From Pseudomonas sp. G.S.17 (GTDB lineage: Bacteria; Pseudomonadota; Gammaproteobacteria; Pseudomonadales; Pseudomonadaceae): 64,000 nt of DNA. Shown one piece after another: positions 27,353 to 36,547 of the stretch. The DNA lies in assembly GCF_038096165.1 (NCBI RefSeq), contig NZ_CP151076.1, positions 62,001 through 126,000 on the forward strand, given 5' to 3'. Below the pieces are notes generated by a model. The model had not been told where the DNA came from, made no database searches, and saw only the letters and a program-made list of their open reading frames with translations. Both the position numbers and the translations under genes were made by a program. Each line of letters begins with the position of its first letter. Position 1 is the stretch's first letter.

Positions 27353-30199
27353 ATGACGCGTAATTTTGAAATTCGTCCCGACCTGGATGAAGGCATCGAC
27401 CGAAAGGTGCTGACGCAGCTGCGTGCCCGCTTTCTGGCCTTGAACAGTGGCCGGTTTGCCCGCGCCATGGAGGGTTTGTCGACCCGGCAACAGTCGGTGT
27501 TGACGCTCTTGCCGCTGTTTTTCCACGTCAATCATCCGCTGTTGCCCGGCTACGTATCCGGCAGTACGCCCGCTGGCGTCTCGCAGTACGAGCCTAACGC
27601 GCTGGCGCTGGCCGAAGCGCAACGTTTGACCCGCTCCTTTTCCTACAAAACCCGACGCGCCAATGCGCCCGAGCCGATTCACGGGCTGTTTTTGATGGGT
27701 AGCCTGGGCACGCTGGCTCAGGCGGAACAAAGCGACATGGATGTCTGGGTTTGCCACGAACCGGACCTGCCCGCCGAAGCCATCGAAGAGCTGCGCAAGA
27801 AGTGCCAGGCGCTGGAAGCCTGGGCCGACAGCCAGGGCGCCGAAGCGCATTTTTTCCTGATTGATCCGCAACGCTTTGTGCTGGGCGAACGGGATGCCCA
27901 GCTCAGCTCTGAAGACTGCGGCACCACCCAGCATTACTTGCTGCTCGATGAGTTCTATCGCACCGCGATCTGGCTCGCCGGGCGTACGCCGCTGTGGTGG
28001 CTGGTCCCGACCTACGAAGAAAAGCGCTACGCCGAATACACCCACACCCTGCTGTCCAAGCGTTTCATTCGCGCCGAAGAAATCCTCGACCTGGGCAACA
28101 TGGCGCGGATTCCGCCCGGCGAATTCATCGGTGCCGGACTGTGGCAGCTATTCAAGGGCATCGAATCGCCTTACAAGTCCGTACTCAAGTTGCTGTTGAC
28201 CGAGGTCTACGCCAGCGAGCATCCGCGCGTGCAATGCCTGAGCATGCGCTTCAAGCACGCGGTATTCGCCAATCAGCTGGATCTGGATGAACTGGACCCA
28301 TACATCGTGGTGTATCGCCGGATCGAGGAATACCTCACCGACCGCGGCGAGCTTGAACGCCTGGAGCTGGTGCGCCGCAGCCTGTACCTGAAAGTGAACA
28401 AAAAGCTGACCGGTGCCGCGCGCCAGCGCAATCCCGGCTGGCAGCGCGTGTTGCTGGAGCGCCTGACTCAGGAATGGGGCTGGGATGAGCGCCAGCTGGC
28501 GTTGCTCGACAGTCGCAGCCAGTGGAAAGTGCGTCAGGTCGCCCACGAGCGCCGCGCACTGGTCAACGAGCTGAATTACAGCTATCGCTTCCTGACGCAG
28601 TTCGCCCGCACGCACAAGGTCGCCAACTCGATCAATGCCCGGGATCTCAATGTCCTCGGTCGCCGCCTTTATGCTGCATTCGAACGCAAGGCCGGCAAGG
28701 TTGAATTCATCAATCCCGGCATCGCCCCGGACCTGGCCGAAGACACCCTGACGCTGGTGCAGTCCCCCAACAAGCGTGAGCCGGGGAAAAACCAGTGGGC
28801 GCTGTACAACGGCAATCTGGCCGCGCATGACTGGCAGAACTTCTCGCCGATCAAACGCAGCCGGGAACTGCTCGAGCTGCTGACCTGGTGTCATCGCAAC
28901 AACGTCATCGAAACCACCACCCGGCTTGCCCTGCATCCGGGCACCAGCGACCTGACCGAATTCGAGCTGTTCAACCTGCTGGGCTCGCTGCAACAGACGA
29001 TCCCTGTGCCGCTGGAAGTGGTGAGCGAAGAGCGACTGCTGAACGCCAGCATCCCCGGCGAAATCCTCTTGCTGGTCAACGTCGGCGTCGATCCGCTCAA
29101 GCATCATCGGGATCTGAATATCCTGATGACCACCGAGCGCACCGATTCCCTGAGTTATGCCGGCGTGCGGGAAAACCTGGTGCTGACGCTCGATCAGATC
29201 ACCGTCAACAGCTGGAACGAAATCCTCGTCAGCCGCTTTGACGGCCCCTTTGCATTGCTCGACTGCCTCAGCGAACTGCTGAGCAACATGCCCCAGGGCT
29301 CGACGCAACCGAGAGTGCGGGTGCGCTGCTTCTGCCACAACCGCGCGCCGGCCATCGCGCAGCGTGTCGAAGAACTGGTGGCCACAGCCCAATTGCTGCT
29401 GGCCCGGCGACTGAACCATCGCTACCTGATTCAGGTGCAGCAGCAATATCATGTGTTGGAAATGGTGCCTGGCCGGGTCACCCACGTGGTGATCAACAGT
29501 CTTTCCGGGCTGTTCGAATATCTGGGCGAGGAGCTGGCGCGCTACAGCCCGCTGCACCTGGACCCGCATGCGCTGGACGAACACGATCTGTCGCTGATCC
29601 TGCCCCACGGCCAGCCCGAGTGTATTCAGGTGTTTTACCGCCTCAACGAGCCGGACGCCGACGTGTACGTGCTCGACGAACATAACGCGCTCTGGCACCA
29701 GCGCTTGCCTTACCACGACGAATCGAGCCTGTTATTGCCGTTGCAGCGGTTTTTCCATTCGCTGGTCTATCGCCGGGGCGCGATGCTGCCGCTGGAAAAT
29801 CCTCTGGAACCGGTATCTCTGGAAACCTTGTATTACCAGGTATTGCCCTCCGGTCCGGGACGCGCCCGCCGTATCGAATCCCGCGCCGCGCCGACGGCCG
29901 TGGACAAGCCGTTCTATGACGTACAAGCCATCGTCGAAGAAGCCTCGCCGGGGCAAGTCAGCGTCACGTTGTACTGCAACAACAATGAGTTTTCCGAACT
30001 GGAATACGGCGACCAGCTATACAGCGCCGTTGCGCGGCAGATTCTCGCCCAGCGCCACGAACCTCAACGCTACCGCTGCTACATCACCGACCTCGACCTG
30101 TCAGGCCTGCTCGGTGACGACCACGGCCAGAGCATCCTTTACCTGCGCTACAAGGCCGATCTGGAAAAATCGCTGAATGAGGCGATGGACAGGGCCTGA
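27353..30199 (+). CDS. cyaA: Class I adenylate cyclase
   Basis: 948 residues, the size of enterobacterial-type CyaA (about 850-950). The N-terminal catalytic half contains PEPIHGLFLMGSLGTLAQ followed by SDMDVWVCH, the nucleotidyltransferase motif with paired Asp residues. The C-terminal half is the regulatory region (in E. coli sensitive to PTS glucose signals). Makes cAMP in the cytoplasm. Start MTRNFEIRPDLDEGIDRK. A single gene; accessory DNA begins directly downstream. Confidence 0.95.
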   Translation: MTRNFEIRPDLDEGIDRKVLTQLRARFLALNSGRFARAMEGLSTRQQSVLTLLPLFFHVNHPLLPGYVSGSTPAGVSQYEPNALALAEAQRLTRSFSYKTRRANAPEPIHGLFLMGSLGTLAQAEQSDMDVWVCHEPDLPAEAIEELRKKCQALEAWADSQGAEAHFFLIDPQRFVLGERDAQLSSEDCGTTQHYLLLDEFYRTAIWLAGRTPLWWLVPTYEEKRYAEYTHTLLSKRFIRAEEILDLGNMARIPPGEFIGAGLWQLFKGIESPYKSVLKLLLTEVYASEHPRVQCLSMRFKHAVFANQLDLDELDPYIVVYRRIEEYLTDRGELERLELVRRSLYLKVNKKLTGAARQRNPGWQRVLLERLTQEWGWDERQLALLDSRSQWKVRQVAHERRALVNELNYSYRFLTQFARTHKVANSINARDLNVLGRRLYAAFERKAGKVEFINPGIAPDLAEDTLTLVQSPNKREPGKNQWALYNGNLAAHDWQNFSPIKRSRELLELLTWCHRNNVIETTTRLALHPGTSDLTEFELFNLLGSLQQTIPVPLEVVSEERLLNASIPGEILLLVNVGVDPLKHHRDLNILMTTERTDSLSYAGVRENLVLTLDQITVNSWNEILVSRFDGPFALLDCLSELLSNMPQGSTQPRVRVRCFCHNRAPAIAQRVEELVATAQLLLARRLNHRYLIQVQQQYHVLEMVPGRVTHVVINSLSGLFEYLGEELARYSPLHLDPHALDEHDLSLILPHGQPECIQVFYRLNEPDADVYVLDEHNALWHQRLPYHDESSLLLPLQRFFHSLVYRRGAMLPLENPLEPVSLETLYYQVLPSGPGRARRIESRAAPTAVDKPFYDVQAIVEEASPGQVSVTLYCNNNEFSELEYGDQLYSAVARQILAQRHEPQRYRCYITDLDLSGLLGDDHGQSILYLRYKADLEKSLNEAMDRA

Positions 30200-30630
30200 A
30201 GCCGCTGATTGGGCAGGATGCGATTCAACGGTATGAGTCAGGCTGCGTCCCGCAGCAGGGGGTGCGTATGGCTGATATGAAACAGCGGTTCCAGTGGTTT
30301 CGACTAGATAGCGCCGAAGCAAGTCTGCCAATCCATCACCCTTCGTTCTAGTGCATAGCCCAATCCGGGCCACTTGTTATTCAATCTGTTGTTTAAATAT
30401 TCAGCTGAATGTCGAAAATTCCATCCCCAGACATCTACGTCGGACTTATGAACGCTGGTGTGACGGGGCATGTTGCGGCTATCAACTTATAGGCAGGAAT
30501 GAGCTTACTTCAGCATCAGATCTGTCCTACTGCAACAATATATACATAACATACAACGCACTAAAAAACTATCTAGCATTGGAAGTGCAACACCTTAGTT
30601 CTATAAATTTTATAAAAAAGGAAAACAGTA
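30200..30630. other. Gene-free leader of the accessory cassette
   Basis: 431 bases with no supported gene. Base composition becomes AT-rich from about 30350, and especially over 30535-30620, unlike cyaA. This is probably the left border of imported DNA and should hold the promoter of the 48-residue peptide gene. I could not identify a convincing -35/-10 pair by eye. Confidence 0.6.
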
Positions 30631-30777
30631 ATGAAAACTCTCAATAATTGCACCAATGCCCGCTCAAACGAAAAACCGCAGCAATTGCTGTCTCCCGAAG
30701 CAGTCATGACCTTGCGCACTCGTAAATACAGCAGCGCCAAGGCCGGCCATTGTCAAGGTGGCGGTGGCTGGAACTAA
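30631..30777 (+). CDS. 48-residue peptide with Cys/Gly-rich tail; putative RiPP-like precursor
   Basis: ATG with AAAAGGA 7-10 bases upstream; 48 codons. The first about 30 residues are polar and leader-like (NNCTNARSNEKPQQLLSPEA, then VMTLRTRKY). The tail reads AKAGHCQGGGGWN, with Cys41, four consecutive Gly and a penultimate Trp. There is no hydrophobic signal peptide. It is followed by a strong hairpin and then two same-strand genes, one a MATE-like transporter. I do not recognise the family. The size, leader-plus-tail look and context suggest a ribosomally made peptide that is processed and exported; this is inference, and a short regulatory peptide is the alternative. Confidence 0.6.
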   Translation: MKTLNNCTNARSNEKPQQLLSPEAVMTLRTRKYSSAKAGHCQGGGGWN

Positions 30778-30801
30778 AGCGCGTAAGTAACTAAGTCAAC
30801 C

Positions 30802-30834
30802 CTACGCTGTCAGCGACGACCGCTGGCAGCGTAG
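30802..30834 (+). promoter_or_regulatory. Intergenic hairpin between peptide gene and downstream genes
   Basis: CTACGCTG-T-CAGCG, loop ACGAC, CGCTG-G-CAGCGTAG: 13 Watson-Crick pairs plus one T-G wobble. No T-run follows, and the next ribosome site (GGGGGAAG) begins 4 bases later. It could slow polymerase, protect the upstream mRNA, or mask the downstream ribosome site, giving more peptide than downstream proteins. Confidence 0.65.
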
Positions 30835-30849
30835 CGCGGGGGAAGTAGA

Positions 30850-31341
30850 GTGGATCAAGAATATAACGATATTATTCAGACGCTGCCTCATTGCATGCGA
30901 ACGGAAAATGCCAAAGCCAGATGCCCTTCACTCGATGACGCGGTGAGATACATAAATGCTATGGATTTCTTGGAGATCCAGAAAAAACTATGTTCTGACG
31001 ATGGTCTTCTATGCCGGAAATGGACAGCTACTGAGGCAGAGATCGCCATTCAGTATTATAAGAACTTTTTATACCTAAATAAGAAATATCTGGACGAGTT
31101 CCCGGTTCTCCCGCCCATGCTTGAGGTAGACGAAGTTTGGCATCATCACATTTTGGATACCAGAAGATACATTAAGGACTGCGATCAGATTTTTGGACAT
31201 TACTTTCATCACTACCCCTACTTCGGGACGCGAGGCGAGAAAGACTTGAGGAATCTGGATGTCGCTTTTGAGGTGCTTCAAAGTCTGTATGAAAAGGAGT
31301 TTGGTGGCCGAATGTTGCCTGTCTGGGAAGATGCCCAATGA
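30850..31341 (+). CDS. GRDP-like (glycine-rich domain-containing protein-like) protein with WHHH motif
   Basis: 163 residues, GTG start with GGGGGAAG just upstream. The core resembles the PF07173 GRDP-like fold: YKNFLYLNKKYLDEFPVLPP, then VDEVWHHHILDTRRY with Trp97-His-His-His, and FGHYFHHYPYFGTRGEKD. The conserved WHxH and the HYFHHYP cluster could bind a metal or cofactor. No signal peptide or membrane helix; cytoplasmic. The stop overlaps the exporter start (ATGA). Biochemical role unknown; in this cassette it is the only candidate for maturing the 48-residue peptide. Family assignment is by recall of the motif and is moderately sure. Confidence 0.65.
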   Translation: MDQEYNDIIQTLPHCMRTENAKARCPSLDDAVRYINAMDFLEIQKKLCSDDGLLCRKWTATEAEIAIQYYKNFLYLNKKYLDEFPVLPPMLEVDEVWHHHILDTRRYIKDCDQIFGHYFHHYPYFGTRGEKDLRNLDVAFEVLQSLYEKEFGGRMLPVWEDAQ

Positions 31342-32621
31342 CGTACCACGCGTTCATGAGAGCTTCATTACCTGCTTTTACCCTCAGTCGCATTGTTCCC
31401 TGGTTGGGGGTTTCACTTGCATTGTTGTTAATCGCACACAGGAGCCCAGCTGACCTTGCCGTATTTTCTTATGTCCTTGCTTTATTTTCGGTTGTGTCAG
31501 CACTTTTACCCATGTTGCTGGCAACCTCGGGTAACGTCACATCGTCGCTCTCCCATAACGAGACAGCGAGAGGCGATTTTTTTACGGCAGGTTTTACCAT
31601 TGCACTGTTTATAGCAGTGATTAGCGGGCTGTTATGTTTGGGCGTTTTTCTATGCGCTTTGAATTTATCAAGCATGCGCAATATTGACATGCAAGCCTTC
31701 AAGATCCTGTCGCTCATCTATATTCCAGCAGTACCCCTGTTGTCACTCAATTTATTTCTTCAGCTTTTCCATGAGGCGAGTGGCAAATCCTCGGGCTGTT
31801 CAAGGATAAAGACCTTCGTGACGTTGGTGGGGACCTTGGGTTTACTGATAATGTACGAGTGCAGCACAAGCGAACTGTTTACCTGTGGCGCAATGGCTTA
31901 TTTTTTTATAACTGAACTTGCAGTGTTGATCTGCTTGCTTAAACTCTCTCGACCCTATAAACACTTTTCGCTCAGGGAAGCGAAGAACACTGCAAGTTCA
32001 CTGCTAACGCAAGGTTTACCCATTGCAATAGGTCTGGGCGGTCAGAAACTCTATTTCTATCTGACCATTGAGCGCCTGGCAACGGCTGACACTGCACTCG
32101 TTGCACAGTTTTCGCTTTTCATGAGTAGCGTTGGCATTGTTACCATTCCTGCACTGGCACTCAGTCAGATCCACAGCCTTCACACGAGTCAACACGCCAC
32201 AGCATCTGCCGAAAATTACAGACTGGGTTTGTCATGGCTGGTAGCCCTTATTGTCGGCATCAGTTTTTTGCTTGCTTTTGCAGGACGAGTTTTTTTCACA
32301 TTCATCAGCGCGGCCGTCATTAACTACACGCCTGGCTTTTACTCGGCTGCAGTTTTTTTCTTCACAACCAGTGCTTGTTTAGGGTTGGCGCTGGCGCATC
32401 TTCGCGCCAGGAACGATACCTCTGCGCCTCAATTAATTATCAACATGCTTATGCTTGGAGGTGTCATACCACTTGTGTATGGAATTTCCTGGCAAGATCA
32501 GAACGTTACAACATTAATTTATCTGCAGAGCGCGGCTATGTTGATGGGATTTTTAATCCTGCATCGGCGGGTGCTCAAAATTCATAGGGATGACAAGGTA
32601 GCCCGATTACGCACCCACTAG
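31338..32621 (+). CDS. MATE/flippase-like 12-helix membrane transporter
   Basis: 427 residues with about 12 hydrophobic helices throughout, a basic C-terminus (HRRVLKIHRDDKVARLRTH), and a layout of the MATE/polysaccharide-flippase (MOP) superfamily. The ATG overlaps the stop of the GRDP-like gene (ATGA), indicating coupled translation. AT-richer than core genes. The stop codon TAG is itself part of the TA target where an IS630 element inserted, and is retained. Inference: exports the product of the upstream peptide gene. Confidence 0.75.
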   Translation: MTYHAFMRASLPAFTLSRIVPWLGVSLALLLIAHRSPADLAVFSYVLALFSVVSALLPMLLATSGNVTSSLSHNETARGDFFTAGFTIALFIAVISGLLCLGVFLCALNLSSMRNIDMQAFKILSLIYIPAVPLLSLNLFLQLFHEASGKSSGCSRIKTFVTLVGTLGLLIMYECSTSELFTCGAMAYFFITELAVLICLLKLSRPYKHFSLREAKNTASSLLTQGLPIAIGLGGQKLYFYLTIERLATADTALVAQFSLFMSSVGIVTIPALALSQIHSLHTSQHATASAENYRLGLSWLVALIVGISFLLAFAGRVFFTFISAAVINYTPGFYSAAVFFFTTSACLGLALAHLRARNDTSAPQLIINMLMLGGVIPLVYGISWQDQNVTTLIYLQSAAMLMGFLILHRRVLKIHRDDKVARLRTH

Positions 32622-33786
32622 TGTGCTGTCTCAAAAATAAAGCTCCTCATGCCTGTGAGGCCATTGCCTCACGGGCTCGCTGTATCTTGTTCAAAATATC
32701 TTCCCCCTTGGCGTTCCAGACATAGCGAGTCGGCTGCGCATTTCGCAGTGCTAGGAACGTGGTGATCGAGCTTTCCAGTTCGCGAACCGAGCTGAAACTG
32801 TCGTCACGCAGGTACACCGTGATATCGCGAAAGAAGCGCTCAACCATGTTCATCCACGAGCTGGAGGTCGGGGTGAAGTGCATGTGGAAGCGCTTGTGCT
32901 TCTCAAGCCATGCCTTCACTTTCGGGTGTTTATGCGTGGCGTAGTTGTCCACGATCAGATGCAATTGGAGCTGTTTGGGCGTTTCTCGATTGATCTTCTT
33001 GAGAAACTCCAGCCATTCCTGATGCCGGTGTTGGCGCTCTATGGAACTGATCAAGCGCCCCTGAAGATAATCCAGCGCAGTGAACAAGGTGACGGTGCCA
33101 TGGCGGACATAATCGTGCGATTGCGTACGGATATGACCGATCCCCAAAGGCAGTCCAGGCTGGGTACGCTCCAGAGCCTGAACCTGGCTTTTTTCATCGC
33201 AACAAAGCACCAATGCCTTATCCGGCGGATCCAGATACAGCCCGATGACGTCCCAGAACTTCTCTTCGAAGTTTGGATCTTTGGACAGTTTGAAGGTACG
33301 TGTCAGGTGCGGTTTTATATCGTTGGCGGCCCATATGCGCTGGACGCTGGCCGGTGAAATGCCGGCGACTCGCGCCATGCTTCGACAGCTCCAGCGAGGC
33401 TGACCGATACGCGGCTGAGTGACCTGCTCAAGTGTTCGTTTCAACGCTTCGGCCGATAGGGATGGCTTGCGACCTCGTCCGGGCAGATCCACTAGGCCTT
33501 GTAGACGCAGCTCTTGAAAGCGCTTGCACCAGCGGGTGACTGAAACAACGGAGAGACCTGTCAACTGGGCAATCTCGTTACGAGAACAACCTCGAGCGGC
33601 TAGCAAAATCACCCGTGCCCGACGACCGTCGCGCTGACTGATCGTGGCTGATCTTATGCGCCGACTCAGTTCAATTTGTTCGTCTTCACTGAGCACGATG
33701 TCCTGAGAGTTCATGTGATCACTCCAAGCACTGACTGACCACAGAAGCATAGCTCAGGTTAGAAACTTATTTCAGAGACGGCACAC
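32621..33786 (-). mobile_element. IS630-family insertion sequence
   Basis: Terminal inverted repeats GTGTGCTGTCTCAAAAATAA on the left and the inverted GTGTGCCGTCTCTGAAATAA on the right, about 1166 bases. The target TA is duplicated at 32619-32620 and 33787-33788, the IS630/mariner hallmark. One transposase gene inside. Confidence 0.92.
32647..33714 (-). CDS. IS630-family transposase
   Basis: 355 residues from MNSQDIVLSEDEQ; 12 more codons are open upstream. N-terminal helix-turn-helix (SRNEIAQLTGLSVVSVTRWCKRF) and a second HTH (SMARVAGISPASVQRIWAAN); DDE catalytic domain with CCDEKSQVQA, VDNYATHKHPKV, and NMVERFFRDI supplying the final Glu. Appears intact. Confidence 0.94.
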   Translation of the reverse strand: MNSQDIVLSEDEQIELSRRIRSATISQRDGRRARVILLAARGCSRNEIAQLTGLSVVSVTRWCKRFQELRLQGLVDLPGRGRKPSLSAEALKRTLEQVTQPRIGQPRWSCRSMARVAGISPASVQRIWAANDIKPHLTRTFKLSKDPNFEEKFWDVIGLYLDPPDKALVLCCDEKSQVQALERTQPGLPLGIGHIRTQSHDYVRHGTVTLFTALDYLQGRLISSIERQHRHQEWLEFLKKINRETPKQLQLHLIVDNYATHKHPKVKAWLEKHKRFHMHFTPTSSSWMNMVERFFRDITVYLRDDSFSSVRELESSITTFLALRNAQPTRYVWNAKGEDILNKIQRAREAMASQA

Positions 33787-34156
33787 TAGCTCAGTCACCG
33801 TGCGCAGCCGCGCCCGCTCGGTAGCGACTTTCATCGAAGAGCGGAGTCTTCCTGGTTCCTTTATTGGGTTTGGGGCTCGAATCAGATTGCGTATCTGGTC
33901 ACCTCAATCCCACCATCATCCACGCTAATTCCCCGCTCTCCGACTTCCTGCCATTCCACTTGGCTTCTACAGGTGTAGAATCGTCTTCATCCATCGCCAG
34001 TCATCCCCGGCGGGTTTATGAGCTCAGGCCGAGCGTACGGCGATCCCGTAGCGTTTTCGGTTTCCTTCGCAACATCCGGTCACTGCCGTTTGTGTGTGAC
34101 GACACTAGAAGCTCACTCCCTTACCTATTTACCTGATTAGCCGCCAGGAGTGTTCC
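33787..34156. other. Upstream region of ilvD
   Basis: 370 bases between the IS630 element and ilvD, with no gene I can support. A ribosome site CCAGGAG sits 6 bases before the ilvD ATG. Likely holds the ilvD promoter plus the right border of the accessory island. Confidence 0.6.
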
Positions 34157-36004
34157 ATGCCTGATTACCGCTCGAAAACGTCCACCCACGGCCGCAATAT
34201 GGCCGGCGCTCGTGCCTTGTGGCGCGCCACCGGGATGAAGGATGCGGATTTCAAGAAACCGATCATCGCCGTTGCCAACTCGTTTACCCAGTTCGTACCG
34301 GGCCACGTGCACCTGAAGGACATGGGCCAGCTGGTTGCCCGTGAAATCGAACGCGCCGGTGGCGTGGCGAAAGAATTCAACACCATCGCAGTCGATGACG
34401 GCATCGCCATGGGTCACGACGGCATGCTGTATTCGTTGCCGAGCCGCGAGATCATCGCCGACTCCGTGGAATACATGGTCAACGCCCACTGTGCCGACGC
34501 CATTGTCTGCATCTCCAACTGCGACAAGATCACCCCCGGCATGTTGATGGCTGCCTTGCGCCTGAACATTCCGGTGATCTTCGTTTCCGGCGGGCCGATG
34601 GAAGCCGGCAAGACCAAGCTGGCCGCCCACGGTCTGGATCTGGTCGACGCCATGGTCATCGCCGCCGACGATACCGCCAGTGACGAGAAAGTCGCCGAGT
34701 ACGAGCGCAGCGCGTGTCCGACCTGCGGTTCGTGTTCCGGGATGTTCACCGCCAACTCGATGAACTGCCTGACCGAAGCCTTGGGCCTGGCCTTGCCGGG
34801 CAACGGTTCGCAACTGGCGACCCACAGCGACCGCGAGCAACTGTTCCTGCAGGCTGGCCGCACCATCGTCGACCTGTGCCGCCAGTACTACATCGAGAAC
34901 AACGATGCTGTTCTGCCGCGCAATATCGCCAACTTCAAGGCCTTTGAAAACGCCATGACGCTGGATATCGCCATGGGCGGCTCGACCAACACCATCCTGC
35001 ACTTGCTGGCAGCGGCCCAGGAAGCGGAGATCGATTTCGATCTGCGCGACATCGACCGTCTGTCCCGCGAAGTGCCGCAGCTGTGCAAAGTCGCGCCGAA
35101 CATCCAGAAGTACCACATGGAAGATGTGCATCGCGCTGGCGGGATCTTCAGCATCCTCGGCGAACTGGCCCGTGGCGGCCTGTTGCACACCGATTTGCCG
35201 ACCGTGCACAGCAAGACGCTGGCCGAAGGCATCGCCAAATGGGACATCACCCAGACTGACGACGAAGCGGTTCACACCTTCTTCAAGGCTGGCCCGGCCG
35301 GGATCCCGACGCAGACCGCGTTCAGCCAGTCGACCCGTTGGGAAACCCTCGACGACGACCGCGAGAACGGCTGCATCCGCAGGGTCGAGCACGCGTACTC
35401 GCAACAAGGCGGCCTCGCCGTGCTGTACGGCAACATTGCGCTGAATGGCTGCGTGGTGAAAACCGCAGGCGTTGACGAGTCGATCCACGTGTTCGAAGGC
35501 AACGCGAAGATCTTCGAAAGCCAGGACAGCGCGGTGCGCGGCATTCTTGCTGACGAAGTGAAAGCCGGCGATATCGTGATCATTCGTTACGAAGGCCCGA
35601 AAGGCGGCCCGGGCATGCAGGAAATGCTCTATCCGACCTCGTACCTGAAATCCAAAGGCTTGGGCAAGGATTGCGCGCTGCTGACCGATGGCCGCTTCTC
35701 GGGCGGTACGTCGGGGCTGTCCATCGGTCACGCTTCCCCGGAAGCAGCGGCTGGCGGCGCGATTGGTCTGGTACGCGATGGTGACAAAGTGCTGATCGAC
35801 ATTCCGAACCGTTCGATCAACCTGTTGATCGACGATGCGGAAATGGCCGAGCGCCGTGCCGAGCAAGACAAGAAGGGTTGGAAGCCAGTCGAATCGCGGC
35901 CACGTAAAGTGACCACCGCGCTGAAGGCCTACGCCCTGCTGGCCACCAGCGCCGATAAAGGCGCCGTGCGCGACAAGGAACTGCTGGACAGACTGGTGCC
36001 TTGA
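34157..36004 (+). CDS. ilvD: Dihydroxy-acid dehydratase
   Basis: 615 residues, typical. Dehydrates dihydroxy-isovalerate and -methylvalerate in branched-chain amino-acid and CoA-precursor synthesis, using an Fe-S cluster. IlvD/Edd signatures: cluster cysteine in [31 protein letters not shown], and C-terminal [18 protein letters not shown]. Monocistronic, with a terminator directly after. Confidence 0.97.
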   Translation: MPDYRSKTSTHGRNMAGARALWRATGMKDADFKKPIIAVANSFTQFVPGHVHLKDMGQLVAREIERAGGVAKEFNTIAVDDGIAMGHDGMLYSLPSREIIADSVEYMVNAHCADAIVCISNCDKITPGMLMAALRLNIPVIFVSGGPMEAGKTKLAAHGLDLVDAMVIAADDTASDEKVAEYERSACPTCGSCSGMFTANSMNCLTEALGLALPGNGSQLATHSDREQLFLQAGRTIVDLCRQYYIENNDAVLPRNIANFKAFENAMTLDIAMGGSTNTILHLLAAAQEAEIDFDLRDIDRLSREVPQLCKVAPNIQKYHMEDVHRAGGIFSILGELARGGLLHTDLPTVHSKTLAEGIAKWDITQTDDEAVHTFFKAGPAGIPTQTAFSQSTRWETLDDDRENGCIRRVEHAYSQQGGLAVLYGNIALNGCVVKTAGVDESIHVFEGNAKIFESQDSAVRGILADEVKAGDIVIIRYEGPKGGPGMQEMLYPTSYLKSKGLGKDCALLTDGRFSGGTSGLSIGHASPEAAAGGAIGLVRDGDKVLIDIPNRSINLLIDDAEMAERRAEQDKKGWKPVESRPRKVTTALKAYALLATSADKGAVRDKELLDRLVP

Positions 36005-36022
36005 GCTTGATCGGCTAGAACA

Positions 36023-36050
36023 AAAACCCGGCAGAGATGCCGGGTTTTTT
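36023..36050 (+). terminator. Rho-independent terminator after ilvD
   Basis: AAAACCCGGC / GCCGGGTTTT stem with a 6-base loop and T-run, 19 bases after the stop. Confidence 0.9.
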
Positions 36051-36202
36051 GTTTTCAGATAACGCAGTCCTCTGTAGGAGCCAACTTGTTGGCGAGGCGA
36101 CTCCTGCTTTTGGCCCTGGCCCTGTCGCCGGGTAATGCATCGACGCGGCAGCGGGTGACGGTGAACCGAGCAAATAATTTCCCTGTAGGGCAGCTGTTTT
36201 CT

Positions 36203-36263
36203 TCTGCTCGAAGAAATCCGGAATTTCATGTTTATAGCTGTCGAGCCAGCGCTGCATGCTGCG
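36203..36263 (-). pseudogene. Relict of DUF3613 gene 3' end; left copy of 61-bp direct repeat
   Basis: 61 bases that match 39892-39952 at all but two positions. In reverse they encode MQRWLDSYKHEIPDFFEQK, the same C-terminal segment as the intact DUF3613 gene at 39860-40126. The rest of that gene is missing here. Together with the right copy it brackets the bacteriocin genes. Confidence 0.8.
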
Positions 36264-36311
36264 GGGTTTTGTCGAAGTATTGACATGCGGCGCGCTTATT
36301 AAGTGATTCTT

Positions 36312-36388
36312 TACTTCCTACTTCCTACTTCCTACTTCCTACTTCCTACTTCCTACTTCCTACTTCCTACTTCCTACTTCCTACTTCC
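36312..36388. repeat. Heptanucleotide tandem repeat (TACTTCC) x 11
   Basis: Eleven perfect head-to-tail TACTTCC units (77 bases), then a degenerate TACTCAC. It lies outside any gene, 160 bases upstream of the bacteriocin start. Such tracts change length by slippage; a 7-base unit shifts helical phase if it lies in a promoter region. Confidence 0.97.
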
Positions 36389-36547
36389 TACTCACTCCTG
36401 AACGCTCGTAAGCCACGGAAAAATATATTTAGACTTTATCGAAGAAATGGCGATTGAGTTATTTTTTTATGATGCGGTAATTATATAGATCAGTCTATTT
36501 AAAGCAGTTGGATACATTGCTGTCTCACATACGAAATGGAGGTATGT
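36389..36547. other. AT-rich upstream region of bacteriocin operon
   Basis: AT-rich spacer with T-runs and a ribosome site GGAGG at 36537-36542. A single ATTGAGTT at 36453-36460 faintly recalls one unit of the pyocin P-box, but a repeated array is not seen. Promoter not located by eye. Confidence 0.4.

Noticed and set aside
30351..30647. 98-codon frame overlapping the peptide gene start
   Set aside because: Different frame from the peptide, no ribosome site, AT-rich random-looking sequence.
33864..34136. 90-codon frame between IS630 and ilvD
   Set aside because: No ribosome site, no recognisable protein, unusual composition; treated as ilvD leader.
36311..36400. CRISPR array
   Set aside because: Seven-base perfect tandem repeat without spacers; a microsatellite.
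36453..36460. Pyocin P-box (PrtN site) before the bacteriocin
   Set aside because: Only one weak ATTGAGTT unit, not the repeated pattern.
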